Positions 9,192-18,319 of a stretch of 64,000 bases of DNA are shown one piece after another. The position numbers and the translations under genes are program-made. The notes under the pieces were generated by a model. That model did not search any database and was not told the DNA's origin. It saw only the letters and a program-made list of their open reading frames with translations. Source of the DNA: Paenibacillus sp. 453mf (lineage in GTDB: Bacteria > Bacillota > Bacilli > Paenibacillales > Paenibacillaceae). The stretch covers positions 159,241 to 223,240 of the forward strand of contig NZ_FPAC01000006.1 of NCBI RefSeq assembly GCF_900116105.1, read 5' to 3'. Position 1 is the stretch's first letter; every line of letters begins with the position of its first letter.

Positions 9192-10271
9192 CTATTGTTG
9201 CAGAGTACGGGGACGATTGAACTGCTTGTATGCTTGATCTTCACTATATAAATCCATTTTATAACCCGTGAGTTTAGCAGCAAGCCTCGCGTTCTGTCCT
9301 TTAATTCCAATAGCCAGTGTAAGCTGATGGTCCGGAACGATGACACGAGCGATTGGCTCGTCCTCTTCTTCATCCTCAAATACTTTTACTTCAAGTGCGC
9401 TGGCTGGGGCGAGTGAATTAGCGATATACTCCTCAGGTGCCTCCGACCATTTGATGATGTCTACCTTCTCTCCACCCAGTTCGGCCATAATAGATTGAAT
9501 GACCTGTCCTTTTATACCTACGCATGCTGCTACAGCATCCACTTCAGAACTGTCGGAAGTTACAGCGACTTTGGAACGTTGACCAGCCTCTCGTGCTATA
9601 GACTTAATAAGTACCTTACCCTCTTGAACTTCCGGAATCATTTTTTCAAACAGCTTCTTGAGATAACCAGGATGTGTACGGGTCAGATAGATTAACGTGC
9701 CTTTGGTCGAGGTTTCAACACTAGAAATATATGCTGTTACGCTATCTCCTAATTTATATCGTTCTTTAGGAAGCAACTCATTGAGTGGTAGTACAGCTTC
9801 GGTTCCTTCGAGGAGAATATATAGGTTCATGGAATCAAGGCCCTGCACCTTACCGGTAACGACCTCCTCTTCCTTACCGACATAGGCATCATAAACGATG
9901 CCACGCTCAGCTTCCTTTATGCGTTGCATAACGATAGCTTTAGCAGTTTGGGCTGCTAGTCGGCCAAATTCACGAGGCGTGACTTCTATTTCGATAAACT
10001 CATCGAGTTCAACTTCAGGGTGTGTCTTTCTTGCTTCATCAAAAAGGATTTCTAATCGTTCGTCAATGATATCCTCGACGACCATTTTGCGAGCAAGAAC
10101 CTTCATCGCTCCGTTTTTTCGATCAATATCAACGCGGACGTTCATGGCGGTATTGAATTTCTTTTTATAACTAGATACTAAGGCTGCTTCGATAGCCTCA
10201 AGGAGCACCTCCTTAGGTATACCTTTATCCTTTTCGATTTCCGTAAGTGCCTTTACAAAATCTCTGTTCAT
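9192..10271 (-). CDS. nusA: Plasmid-encoded transcription elongation factor NusA
   Basis: A 359-aa NusA homologue with the N-terminal RNA-polymerase-binding domain (IEKDKGIPKEVLLEAIEAAL), the S1 domain (residues about 125-200), and the KH1 and KH2 domains (GIKGQVIQSIMAELGGEKVDI; AIGIKGQNARLAAKLTGYKMD). Like other Firmicute NusA proteins it has no acidic C-terminal repeats. The frame is open 29 codons further upstream, but AAAGGAG lies 7 bases before ATG 10271, which fits the usual NusA N-terminus. NusA binds RNA polymerase and nascent RNA, and modulates pausing, termination and phage-type antitermination. A second NusA on a plasmid is unusual. The eight hairpin-terminator leaders in this window are candidate targets (inference). 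Confidence 0.93.
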   Translation of the reverse strand: MNRDFVKALTEIEKDKGIPKEVLLEAIEAALVSSYKKKFNTAMNVRVDIDRKNGAMKVLARKMVVEDIIDERLEILFDEARKTHPEVELDEFIEIEVTPREFGRLAAQTAKAIVMQRIKEAERGIVYDAYVGKEEEVVTGKVQGLDSMNLYILLEGTEAVLPLNELLPKERYKLGDSVTAYISSVETSTKGTLIYLTRTHPGYLKKLFEKMIPEVQEGKVLIKSIAREAGQRSKVAVTSDSSEVDAVAACVGIKGQVIQSIMAELGGEKVDIIKWSEAPEEYIANSLAPASALEVKVFEDEEEDEPIARVIVPDHQLTLAIGIKGQNARLAAKLTGYKMDLYSEDQAYKQFNRPRTLQQ

Positions 10272-10341
10272 ATCAATTCTCCTTTTCATATCTGCAGATC
10301 TGCTAGAACTGCTCTCTATTACTATTTTTCGGTACTCATAG

Positions 10342-10620
10342 CTATTGTTTTGCATCAATTTGTGTCTCTGTTATCGTCTCAGGTTCTTTTAAGTAAAGGT
10401 GGAAAATCAATCTTGGATCGCGGTGCTCATCATATTGATCCGGAAGACGCCCAATATAAGATGTGTCAATAACTTCAAGCTTATAGACTTCATCCGCGTT
10501 GACTTCATCCCACAGAAGCCGCTTCTCAGGGTCACGTACTGCAACCTTTAACCGGTGATGACCAACACCGTAGGGCTCATAAGGCCATAACCAAACTCGC
10601 AACTTTCTTCCTACGTCCAT
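10342..10620 (-). CDS. Hypothetical protein (92 aa)
   Basis: Unrecognised, with tryptophans, prolines and charged residues (VWLWPYEPYGVGHHRLKVAV). Its stop lies 70 bp before the nusA start, so the two may be cotranscribed. No strong ribosome binding site is next to ATG 10620 (the nearest is AGAGGA, 17 bases away), so the start is uncertain. Confidence 0.45.
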   Translation of the reverse strand: MDVGRKLRVWLWPYEPYGVGHHRLKVAVRDPEKRLLWDEVNADEVYKLEVIDTSYIGRLPDQYDEHRDPRLIFHLYLKEPETITETQIDAKQ

Positions 10621-12070
10621 GAACGATTCTATGTAATCCTCTGAAGTAACTTCTCCTGTACGCTTAGTGGTGGACGATGGCTTTACTCATCATCATTCTC
10701 GAAAGGTAAAGAGCCTCAAGAAAGAAACGAGTCAGCGAGAACTGTTGCAAGTACAGACGACTTTATAAACTTTAAATTGCTATTTCCCTTTTATTCGAGC
10801 CCAAAGATCCCCTTATTATTATTTTCGGCAATACCATGATTTTGACTGAGTACTTTCCATCAAATGACTTATAACGGAATAATAATTATTCAGTCTTATT
10901 ACGATAATTGAGCATGTGTTTATAGATAGCAACTAATGATCTTCTGCTGAAGAGGAAGTAAACTTGTTCATTGCCTAATGTCTGATCAGTAGATGTTTGG
11001 CTTATGGACATACCGAGAGTGTACTAACGTGTAACTATCAATAGCAATCATTCTTCAAACTAGCATGAAACAAAACCGCCCCCCTTTTTGTATAGTTATG
11101 GACTGTAAACGCGGTAGGGAGGAGGGGAAACACCTCATAAAGACACATCCTGACAGCATTATCCCGTAAGCTCCTACCCTGGCCGGACTCAGTTGCCAGA
11201 CACCTGTACACATTTACTTTCCATATATATCATTCTAACTCACAACTCGATCAAAGGACAATGACAACTATATCGCCTACATCTCAGGCTACTTACCTTT
11301 TCCTGCCCCTTTATACCCGATTTTCTACTCCTGGTCCTACTAAGTACGGATCTAGACTGCAGAATTTAAATCTGCAACTAAATACGAATCTAGTGTGCCT
11401 TTGTCTTGGTGGGGGTGGGGGCGCGCCGCGCGCCTGGGATCATATCTGAATCCAAAAAAAGCAGCAGATTTCTATAAACAGATCTAAAACCATGGTTGAA
11501 AGGCTGGAAATACAACAGGCAGGCCAAGTCGTCAAGCAAAAGTTTAGAGGGTATGAAGTAGAAGATGCGAGAAGGGGTAAAAGAGGTGTAGTCCTGTGAG
11601 CGAGTTGTAAGTTATAGGCTTATATATGGAATCAATAGATAAATCCATATGGAATAATTGTCGGCTAAAGAGGGGTTAGATTGGTCGGATATAAATGAGA
11701 ATTAAAGAATTAGACCGCAAAAAACAGTCTATCCTGAGAGAGGACCAGGATAAATTTTCTGATTGGTTTAATGTCTTCAAAAAATAAAGTATTTTCTTAG
11801 TGCTTTGGTTAAGATAAGTCCCCCTGTTTAAGCACTGCATGCTACCCGCGTATGTTCTTTAATAGATAATTGGAAATGGAATATAATGAGGAGGACGTAG
11901 CCCAAGCGAAGGCGCGGGAGCGTACCGCTATGGGAGGCTCACCTTGGGCACTCGGTTTCCAAATAAACATTTTTCGGAACGTATGCAGGTTGGCACCTGC
12001 TTTTCGGAAGGATTTTCTCCTGCTTTATACATAATGAGTACATCCATAATTTCAAAACAGCCAATCTAAA
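10621..12070. other. Gene-poor region of about 1.45 kb
   Basis: No convincing gene. Only short frames of about 30-60 codons without good starts occur: a 35-codon frame at 11492-11599 and a 30-codon frame near 11695-11787, both on the plus strand. A GC-rich patch near 11407-11435 contains G runs and CGCGCCGCGCGC and stands out from the AT-rich surroundings. The structured element at 11882-12016 is listed separately. Confidence 0.5.
11882..12016 (+). ncRNA. Possible structured RNA or interspersed repeat
   Basis: TATAAT at 11882-11887 precedes a compact set of inverted repeats: GCCCAAG (11900-11906) with CTTGGGC (11943-11949) enclosing smaller GC-rich pairs, then GCAGGT (11985-11990) with ACCTGC (11995-12000) between two copies of TTTTCGGAA. 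It contains no open frame. The strand is uncertain. It could be a small RNA, a leader remnant or a member of a chromosomal repeat family. Confidence 0.35.
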
Positions 12071-12106
12071 AAAGGATCATTCTGCTCACCAGCAGAATGA
12101 TCCTTT
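12071..12106 (-). terminator. Intrinsic terminator of the Septu-like operon
   Basis: A perfect 16-bp stem (12071-12086 with 12091-12106, loop of 4) is followed by a T run on the minus strand. It lies 110 bp after the stop of the HNH gene. Confidence 0.85.
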
Positions 12107-12217
12107 GAGTCTAATACTCAAATTTTTTTGACATATACAGCTTACTTGGCCATTAATGATCTTAATCAATCGATTATCCAAAAGTAGCATTTATTCATTT
12201 CAAGATATGAAGGAATA

Positions 12218-13147
12218 TCAACTTAATACACTACTCTGACGGTATTTTTCAAGTTGTTCGTAGATGTCCTTTTTAAGCTTTGCTAAAGGCACAGATTTTA
12301 GTTTGTCTGTTAAACCAACATATTCACTAAATATCATATTCCACAACTGATCTTCATTGTCAAACAATTCCCTGAAATTCTCAATCATCAAGGTCCGACT
12401 TAATTCGTTATAATTTTTGAATGTATTTACCACTGAAAAAGCATCTTTATTATGATACTTAGTGTAACTATCTTGAAGACCTAACACGTCTATGTTCTTC
12501 TGGATGGAAGGATGATTGTCTAGCGATACCTTTACATGTTGCTCGTCATATATGTCTTCAATTTTGTTAAATGACACTTTGAATGTAATGAGGGGATCTA
12601 AATCAACTTCACCATATGGCGTCTGTTCAAGTTCAAATGAACTCTTTGTATGATTGCATCCGTAACAGGCGGGTACTAAATTAAAGAACGACATTGCAAG
12701 AAAGGGGTACGTTGCCTTGTCATGATAGTGATCAAGTTGTCCGGTACGCTTTAAATTTCGACCCTCAGGCTCTACGTTTGTTATATAGTTCCTGTTACAG
12801 AGTGGGCATACTTCAATCCCTAAGTTCTCCATAAGCTGTACTGCATTATACTTATTTTTAGCTTTACCGATGTATCCACTCGCTTTTGAAAATTTCATCT
12901 TATACATGTCATGAAGTTCCATAATATACCCAGGATATTTATCTAATTTGCATTTATTCATAATAACACGCAAATCTTTCGGTTTCGCTGTGATAACGTG
13001 CTTCAATGTATAATTTACATCAAAGCTTTTGAACCACTTATTAAGAGTTGAGGGCATACGTGTGTTTTTCTTTCTTAATTCCTGGACAACCGCATCGTAA
13101 TGCTTCAGTGCAAGAGCGTCCTGTGACACTTCGTATATATTAATCAT
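12218..13147 (-). CDS. ptuB: HNH endonuclease, PtuB-like (Septu defence)
   Basis: 309 aa with an HNH/zinc nuclease core: CPLC at residues 114-117, the catalytic DHYH at 139-142, then CYGCN at 161-165. It is downstream of, and overlaps by 8 bp (ATGATTAA), the ATPase gene, so the two are translationally coupled. The pair ATPase plus HNH nuclease is the composition of type I Septu (PtuA-PtuB) anti-phage systems, in which the complex degrades invading DNA. A large N-terminal helical region before the HNH motif fits PtuB. The family assignment rests on motifs and gene order. Confidence 0.75.
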   Translation of the reverse strand: MINIYEVSQDALALKHYDAVVQELRKKNTRMPSTLNKWFKSFDVNYTLKHVITAKPKDLRVIMNKCKLDKYPGYIMELHDMYKMKFSKASGYIGKAKNKYNAVQLMENLGIEVCPLCNRNYITNVEPEGRNLKRTGQLDHYHDKATYPFLAMSFFNLVPACYGCNHTKSSFELEQTPYGEVDLDPLITFKVSFNKIEDIYDEQHVKVSLDNHPSIQKNIDVLGLQDSYTKYHNKDAFSVVNTFKNYNELSRTLMIENFRELFDNEDQLWNMIFSEYVGLTDKLKSVPLAKLKKDIYEQLEKYRQSSVLS

Positions 13148-15008
13148 GTCTATCCTCTCCTAGATTATGTACTCTATCTCCCAACAACTCAAGCATTCGG
13201 CCAGCAATAATCGGTTCACCGACAAGCTGAATAATAGAACGAAGATAATCAATTTCCTCTCTGAGATTGCCGGACGAATCTTTAGATTCTTCACCTGTTT
13301 CATTGCGAAGCAACCTCAACCGTGAAATTGCATCGTTAACCTTTTGTAAGGCAAATTCACCAATGTTTGCTCGCATAAAAAAACCATTTGCAAGCAAATC
13401 ATTGATATTAGCAGCTAGAGTGTGAAATTCTGTCGTTCCATCTCTAACTTTCGTCCCCCTCTCACTATGCTCGAGTAAAGAGACGCAATAGTTAGGTAAG
13501 TCAGACAATATGAACGGAGAATGGGATGTCAACAAGATCTGCACTCTCCGCTCAGGACCATAAACTACAGATAAAAATCGTATTAATGTATCGATAAATC
13601 GACGTTGCCATTCAGGATGGAAGTATAACTCTCCCTCGTCAATTAGTAGCAGTATATGTTTCGTTAACTTGACGTTACTGCCAAATACTTCTCCATCGTC
13701 CCTTGAATACAATCTAGAGAAAACGTTTAAAAATGCTCGTTCTCCCGAGCTGAGTTGCTGCCATTCGAAATCAAAGTAAGGAAAGGAACGGTAGGAGCGT
13801 CGATACGCTTGTACAAAAGCGTACGAGGGACTCTTCAATAACGTCTCTTGCATAATCGGTAATTTAAGATTAGGTTGTTCGGGTATGTTAGGCGATTTTG
13901 ATACGAAAATAGAGTACTCATAGACATAATCGACCATATCGAGTAAATTCGTGAGCCACATTTGAATCATGGCGTCGTCAAAACGCCCAAGCGTAAATTC
14001 AAATAATTTTTTAACATAATCAGAGAACGCCTCATTATCGCTACGTACATTTATAAGAGATAGAATCGGATCATCTTTCTCTAATAATCTTAGGTTGGAG
14101 AATACAGTGACCTCTTTCAAGAAAGAGTACACCATTGCTCGATAAGTTATTAAGAGGAATACTCTCCTTCTCAATAAGGGCTTCTTGTTATATCTTCTTT
14201 CAGAGGTTATTTCATCAATTTTATTATTCACATAATCATTAAGATCATGGTAATAATCTGCGTGTTGCCCAAGGCTGCCAAAATCGCCCGTGTCGATGTT
14301 CCGGATTTTGACCAAGAGATTACCAGGAAGACGGAAAGGTAGTTCCTGCTCCGGAAAACGAATCGGATAATCATAGACGAAAAATACCTGACGGCTCAAA
14401 TCCTCGTCTCGATGCACATCGATTGGACTCTGCTTAGAATCCCCGTGTTTGTAATCCAATCGTCTCAGGTGATCTCCTTTGATGAGATAGTTTGTCGAAA
14501 GATTGTAATAGTTATTGGCTGTCGTCTCTAGAGCATGATCGAAAATATTTGAAAAGTAGATGACCGAACTATCCGGCAGCTTCTGATGGGTATTTTGATC
14601 GTGATATATCTTTAGGGGGTGAAGTAAACCCTGATCCTCTACGGCCTCTAACTTGATATTCGATATATCATATAAAACAATCGTCTCACCTTTTTCATTC
14701 CGAAGTACCACCAATGCTTGTTTAATATTCATGCCCATAGCACGAACGAGATATTGTTTGATATAGTTTAGAAGAGTCGTCTTACCTGCACCGTTACTGC
14801 CAATCAGTGCTGTAATATTTGTTACGACGGCTGCCTCACCCTCGGGTGCCATACGATCATGGAAAAAACCCTTCACATAGTCGGGGTTTCTACTAACGGA
14901 TAACACCCCGCTCTTTCGTTCAAAATTGAAACGAAGATCTCCGCACAATTGAAATCCTTGTTGATGGAATGGTCCATAAGCATTAAACCAAATATATAAG
15001 ATTTCCAT
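13140..15008 (-). CDS. ptuA: ABC/RecF-type ATPase, PtuA-like (Septu defence)
   Basis: 622 aa. Walker A GSNGAGKTT at 70-78 follows a short N-terminal strand region. The ABC-type signature SSGERAFLN, Walker B LLLIDEGELYFHPEWQ and the switch histidine in LLTSHSPF lie in the C-terminal third, with a long middle insertion. The final 60 residues are helical. This organisation matches OLD/RecF-like ATPases that partner nucleases in defence. The HNH gene follows with an 8-bp overlap and a shared terminator. No reverse transcriptase is adjacent, so it is not a retron-type PtuAB. I am confident of the ATPase and fairly confident of the Septu assignment. Confidence 0.78.
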   Translation of the reverse strand: MEILYIWFNAYGPFHQQGFQLCGDLRFNFERKSGVLSVSRNPDYVKGFFHDRMAPEGEAAVVTNITALIGSNGAGKTTLLNYIKQYLVRAMGMNIKQALVVLRNEKGETIVLYDISNIKLEAVEDQGLLHPLKIYHDQNTHQKLPDSSVIYFSNIFDHALETTANNYYNLSTNYLIKGDHLRRLDYKHGDSKQSPIDVHRDEDLSRQVFFVYDYPIRFPEQELPFRLPGNLLVKIRNIDTGDFGSLGQHADYYHDLNDYVNNKIDEITSERRYNKKPLLRRRVFLLITYRAMVYSFLKEVTVFSNLRLLEKDDPILSLINVRSDNEAFSDYVKKLFEFTLGRFDDAMIQMWLTNLLDMVDYVYEYSIFVSKSPNIPEQPNLKLPIMQETLLKSPSYAFVQAYRRSYRSFPYFDFEWQQLSSGERAFLNVFSRLYSRDDGEVFGSNVKLTKHILLLIDEGELYFHPEWQRRFIDTLIRFLSVVYGPERRVQILLTSHSPFILSDLPNYCVSLLEHSERGTKVRDGTTEFHTLAANINDLLANGFFMRANIGEFALQKVNDAISRLRLLRNETGEESKDSSGNLREEIDYLRSIIQLVGEPIIAGRMLELLGDRVHNLGEDRHD

Positions 15009-15549
15009 AAGTTCCCCTTTCTTGATCTTTTACTGTCCGCTTTATCATTTCTTCAATACATCAATTACTCAATATTATTGTTTCTGATTTATTTAACTTT
15101 CCTGCCTCCTTATGTCAAAGGTACATGTAACAAAATGTTTATATGCGCATACTTAAGCTGCTCAAGCTCTTCTCTAATTGCGTTGGCGGCGACGTTGCGC
15201 TTGTTTCTTCTTATCCTGACTCTTCTTCACCGTATAACCCGCAACAGAAATGGGGATCACCACATCGTAACTTACCCCTTCGCACGCGAAAGTTCCTGTT
15301 ATTGAAGCTACTTAAAAAACTTCGTATCGGCTTCATGCAACTTCCCGTAGAAGACGCAAAGCAATAAATTGAAATCCGCCGGATTAAATTTCTTGATTCA
15401 ACTGTCCGAGGAAAATTCCGACGTTCCATATCCGGACAAATCAACCAAGTAGAGTCCTCGTATTTAAATTCTTGGGCAAAGTAGTACTATTAACCTATAA
15501 GGTCATTGTAATGCGCAAAGGAAGATTACACCAGCTAACAGACTAAGCT

Positions 15550-15716
15550 AACGGAAAACTTTAGTTGAACAAAGACAGCGGCAGTCTAAGACTTTATTTT
15601 CAGTCTTGGTCTCCGCCGCTGTTGTCTAATACTTATATTTCGAAACCTGACGATTTTTCAAAGCATAAACCGCGTCAAATCAATCCCTTCAGTCTACTAC
15701 ATTATTTTCTCCGTAC
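15550..15716. repeat. Dispersed ~170-bp repeat, copy 1
   Basis: This stretch is closely similar to 34314-34493 in the same orientation. Shared blocks include CAAAGACAGCGGCAGTC, GACTTTATTTTCAGTCTTGG, TTTTTCAAAGCATAAACCGC and CTTCAGTCTACTAC. Each copy has a hairpin: an outer GC-rich stem around an inner AAGACT/AGTCTT stem. It contains no gene. It may encode a small RNA or serve as a recombination site. The stretch from 15009 to 15550 before it also shows no convincing gene. Confidence 0.7.
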
Positions 15717-15734
15717 ATTTAACATGATCAAAAA

Positions 15735-15750
15735 GTCACCCAAAGGTGAC
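15735..15750. promoter_or_regulatory. Palindromic GTCACC site
   Basis: GTCACCCAAAGGTGAC, with another GGTGAC half site at 15756-15761. The reverse complement of exactly this 16-mer occurs in front of tubR at 60221-60236, and a degenerate copy lies at 17872-17886. It is a likely protein-binding site. TubR is one candidate binder (inference). Confidence 0.5.
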
Positions 15751-15874
15751 TTTTTGGTGACTTTCTCTTAATGATAGTCTGTTTTCACAAAAAAGCGTTA
15801 GCATGAGCTACGACCTTCGTCTGCTACACACTACGCTCTAGCAACGGGTACTTCCACTTAATACTTAATACTCA

Positions 15875-16219
15875 TTAAATATGTTTCCTCCACCCATTTA
15901 TATCTGCCCAAAAACGAAGGAGTTCAAGATTAACTGAGGCTCGAAACGATAGAGCAGGTTCAAAATCAAGGTTGGTTCGGTTGGCAATCCGATAGAGTGT
16001 CCTACTGTATTGTTCAAATGATCTGATTGTCGCTGGACCATCGATTACTAAAAGCAGTTCCTCCAGGTAGATAGTATTGTTTAAGCATTTTTCATGTTCA
16101 TTGATATACCGGGCAAGACCGTTGATCTGTGACTGATCAAATTGAGAGTCTTTTCGCATCCGGATAATGTGACTTAAATGTGCTTGAGAATCATCACTAT
16201 CAATTTGGGTTTGGTACAT
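15875..16219 (-). CDS. Hypothetical protein (114 aa)
   Basis: Soluble, helical and of unknown family. Start ATG 16219 has AAGGAAAGGGG upstream (about 9 bases). It stands alone between the dispersed repeat and a set of small membrane protein genes. A possible role cannot be given. Confidence 0.55.
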   Translation of the reverse strand: MYQTQIDSDDSQAHLSHIIRMRKDSQFDQSQINGLARYINEHEKCLNNTIYLEELLLVIDGPATIRSFEQYSRTLYRIANRTNLDFEPALSFRASVNLELLRFWADINGWRKHI

Positions 16220-16438
16220 CGCGATCGTGCCCCTTTCCTTTGTAGTAATGAATCCGCTAAAGAAATAAAAACACGCGCAGACGATCTACGTGGCTCACAA
16301 TGATGCTTATGCAACAAGCATGCTTGAGGTATACGTAGCATCTAAATCTGGCGTGTGCCTTATCCTCTTCTCACTCCATCATGTTACTTTCTACATATGA
16401 GTAGTTATACTCGTGGGTCGCCTTCTTTGTTCGACTAG

Positions 16439-16849
16439 CTAAATAATCTTTGTTATATGTAAATTTTGATTAAACTCTACTGTGACAACTTCTCCTTCAG
16501 AGAGCTGTAGCTGTTCCCATACCTGCTGATCTGCGGTAAGTTCCATCCCTTCCAGAAGAACGTAATAACGCTCTTCCGTATAGTCCGTCCATGTTATTGG
16601 TATAGTCATACTCCCGACTATCATCATGTTATAATTGCTGCTTTTCTTACCTTCCAACTTATAAGTCTTATTGATAATACCTGTCTTTTCAAACGTCTCA
16701 TCTGTTTGAGACTCATAATTAGTGGGACTCGTTAAGACCAGAGATGTTTTCATCATTTCCGCTTTTGAATTAATTGTTATGAGGATGAAAACCAATAAGG
16801 ATAAGATGAAAACTGATAGAACGGCTATCAAACTAAATAAACGCTTCAT
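16439..16849 (-). CDS. Membrane-anchored hypothetical protein (136 aa)
   Basis: Starting at ATG 16849 (AAGGGG 8 bases upstream), the protein has one N-terminal hydrophobic segment (residues about 4-28) and an extracytoplasmic beta-rich domain ending in VVTVEFNQNLHITKII. The longer frame from 16906 would overlap the preceding gene and lacks a good binding site. It follows the 85-aa membrane protein by 40 bp, presumably in one operon. Family not recognised. Confidence 0.6.
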   Translation of the reverse strand: MKRLFSLIAVLSVFILSLLVFILITINSKAEMMKTSLVLTSPTNYESQTDETFEKTGIINKTYKLEGKKSSNYNMMIVGSMTIPITWTDYTEERYYVLLEGMELTADQQVWEQLQLSEGEVVTVEFNQNLHITKII

Positions 16850-16889
16850 GAAGTAACCCCTTAATCCATTAAAGATGTTTATAAATAAT

Positions 16890-17147
16890 TTACTCCTCAT
16901 TTTCATCTTTCCAAGCTCTGACGGTTACTTTTCTATTCCCTTTAATGTAGACTTCCTCTATTACTCCATTTGTTTCTTCTCTTGATACCAGTTCCATATC
17001 ATTTGTATCTATTACCTGTACACTCTGCCGGTTATGACTCAAAGCTTTACGAATACTCTCAGTTATTATCGATAAAATCATTAAAAAACATATGAACCAT
17101 AAACCTATTGCAACTATATCTCCAAGTTCTGATATATAAGTCTCCAT
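16890..17147 (-). CDS. Small single-span membrane protein (85 aa)
   Basis: AAGGGGGA precedes ATG 17147. One hydrophobic span (about residues 9-31) is followed by a polar tail with VQVIDTNDMELVSREET, matching the 57-aa protein at 8665-8838. It is the first gene of a two-gene unit with the 136-aa protein. An AT-rich promoter-like stretch lies within 150 bp upstream. Function unknown. Confidence 0.6.
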   Translation of the reverse strand: METYISELGDIVAIGLWFICFLMILSIITESIRKALSHNRQSVQVIDTNDMELVSREETNGVIEEVYIKGNRKVTVRAWKDENEE

Positions 17148-17338
17148 TCAACATTCCCCCTTAGTAAATGTCTGGTGTCAGTATCATCGACGACAATATG
17201 ACTTCTGCCACTTAGGTAAATAACGCTAACCTCCGGCAATGTCCAATCAACATTATAAGTATAGCAATAAACTTTCAATAATGTCGGATTCCCGGAGTCT
17301 AAATTTCAAAGTATAATCTACTGAATATTTTTGTAAAA

Positions 17339-17836
17339 CTACATCTTTTTTAAAAGATAGCCACGATTAAAAACTTGGTTTAGATGAGTTAAATATTTAC
17401 TTTCTAATTTTTGGTTTCCAATAATACATGATCTAATTTCTTTCATTGTCTGCAGATTTTCAATAAAAAGGTTGTAGTCGTCACGCATACCTCTTTCTAT
17501 AAAAGTATCGGCAGCTTGCTGAAGGAATGTAATCTCTTGATCGATATTCTCCATAAAGAACTCGCGATGTTCACTTATAACATCATTAGTGATAGGATAA
17601 TATTTTCGAATCTTCTTTATGGCCATTAAGTTGTTAATTATCTGAGGGATAATATAAAAGACTAGTATGAATGAAAACCCCGAAATAATGATTTCCATAG
17701 GAGATAACGACCTAAGTCTAAACCACTGCCCCACTTGATCTATTCCATTCCCCACCAATAATGATCCTGGGAATATAATAATTGCCCTGAACAAATTTTT
17801 GATATTCTTCTCTATGTAGCGTAAATTGTTCACCAT
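17339..17836 (-). CDS. Membrane protein, two spans (165 aa)
   Basis: Two hydrophobic segments (about residues 15-30 and 47-69) precede a helical cytoplasmic domain. GGAGGT is 5 bases before ATG 17836. Its transcription starts from leader element B about 100 bp upstream, so it belongs to the group of genes with the hairpin-terminator switch. No family recognised. Confidence 0.6.
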   Translation of the reverse strand: MVNNLRYIEKNIKNLFRAIIIFPGSLLVGNGIDQVGQWFRLRSLSPMEIIISGFSFILVFYIIPQIINNLMAIKKIRKYYPITNDVISEHREFFMENIDQEITFLQQAADTFIERGMRDDYNLFIENLQTMKEIRSCIIGNQKLESKYLTHLNQVFNRGYLLKKM

Positions 17837-17871
17837 CTTGACCTCCGTTAGTAAATTAAACCTCTTATAGA

Positions 17872-17886
17872 GTCACCCAAGGGTCA
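17872..17886. promoter_or_regulatory. Degenerate GTCACC site in the 5' leader of the 165-aa gene
   Basis: GTCACCCAAGGGTCA resembles GTCACCCAAAGGTGAC at 15735 and the sites in front of tubR. A further TAGTGACC lies at 17892. It is situated between leader B and the start codon of the gene at 17836. Confidence 0.35.
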
Positions 17887-17938
17887 TTCAATAGTGACCT
17901 TATTAAATTCACTTGTATCAAATGGATGTTTTCTGTCA

Positions 17939-18035
17939 CAAAAAACGCATCTAATCCAGAGAAGGAGTAGATGCGTACTTCGCATTTCGTGTATTCGATT
18001 ACGTAAATCCTATCATTTTTTGCTTGTTCCTTCAA
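17939..18035 (-). promoter_or_regulatory. Promoter-leader element B
   Basis: Minus strand: TTGAAG (18030-18035), 17-bp spacer, TAGGAT (18007-18012), TAATCGAATA (17992-18001), hairpin AUGCG-AAGUA-CGCAU (17971-17985, 5 perfect pairs), then a terminator whose arms are ACGCATCTA and TAGATGCGT, followed by a T run. The stem bases differ from those of the other elements but still pair. It precedes the 165-aa membrane protein gene. Confidence 0.78.
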
Positions 18036-18069
18036 TACATAAACTCGTTTTGTTTAGTACATAATTTGA

Positions 18070-18186
18070 TTAGTTCGCTTTCCTCTTAAGGCTGCCTACG
18101 ATTCCAAGTTCCCGCTTCGCCTGCTTCATGATTCGTGCTAATTCCTTCGCCTCGGACTTTGTAATCTCTTTATTCCTCTTATTCAT
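18070..18186 (-). CDS. Small basic protein (38 aa)
   Basis: The frame is open further upstream, but ATG 18186 with AAAGGGTGG 6 bases before it gives a 38-residue lysine/arginine-rich peptide (ITKSEAKELARIMKQAKREL in the middle). It lies upstream of leader B, divergent from the plus-strand gene at 18320. It could bind nucleic acid, but this is only inferred from charge. Confidence 0.4.
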   Translation of the reverse strand: MNKRNKEITKSEAKELARIMKQAKRELGIVGSLKRKAN

Positions 18187-18319
18187 GCTATTCCACCCTT
18201 TCCCGTTTTTCATTCTATCTTCAATCTTGCCAATCTTTTTGACTTTTAAACATGAGGCATATCTACTAATCGCAGACATAGAATGATAGAAAATCTAAGT
18301 CCGCTGGAGGTTGCCACTG

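Noticed and set aside
11261..11449. 62-codon plus-strand frame in the gene-poor region
   Set aside because: Low-complexity product with a glycine run derived from a GC-rich patch; no ribosome binding site.
12218..15008. Retron-associated PtuAB
   Set aside because: No reverse transcriptase or msr/msd-like sequence lies next to the pair.
15100..15445. Frames with gene-like C-terminal sequence (for example, a lysine/arginine-rich end near 15185-15240 on the minus strand)
   Set aside because: Three frames each look partly coding, but none has a start with a ribosome binding site, and the best one is preceded by a stop. It may be a decayed gene, too uncertain to list.
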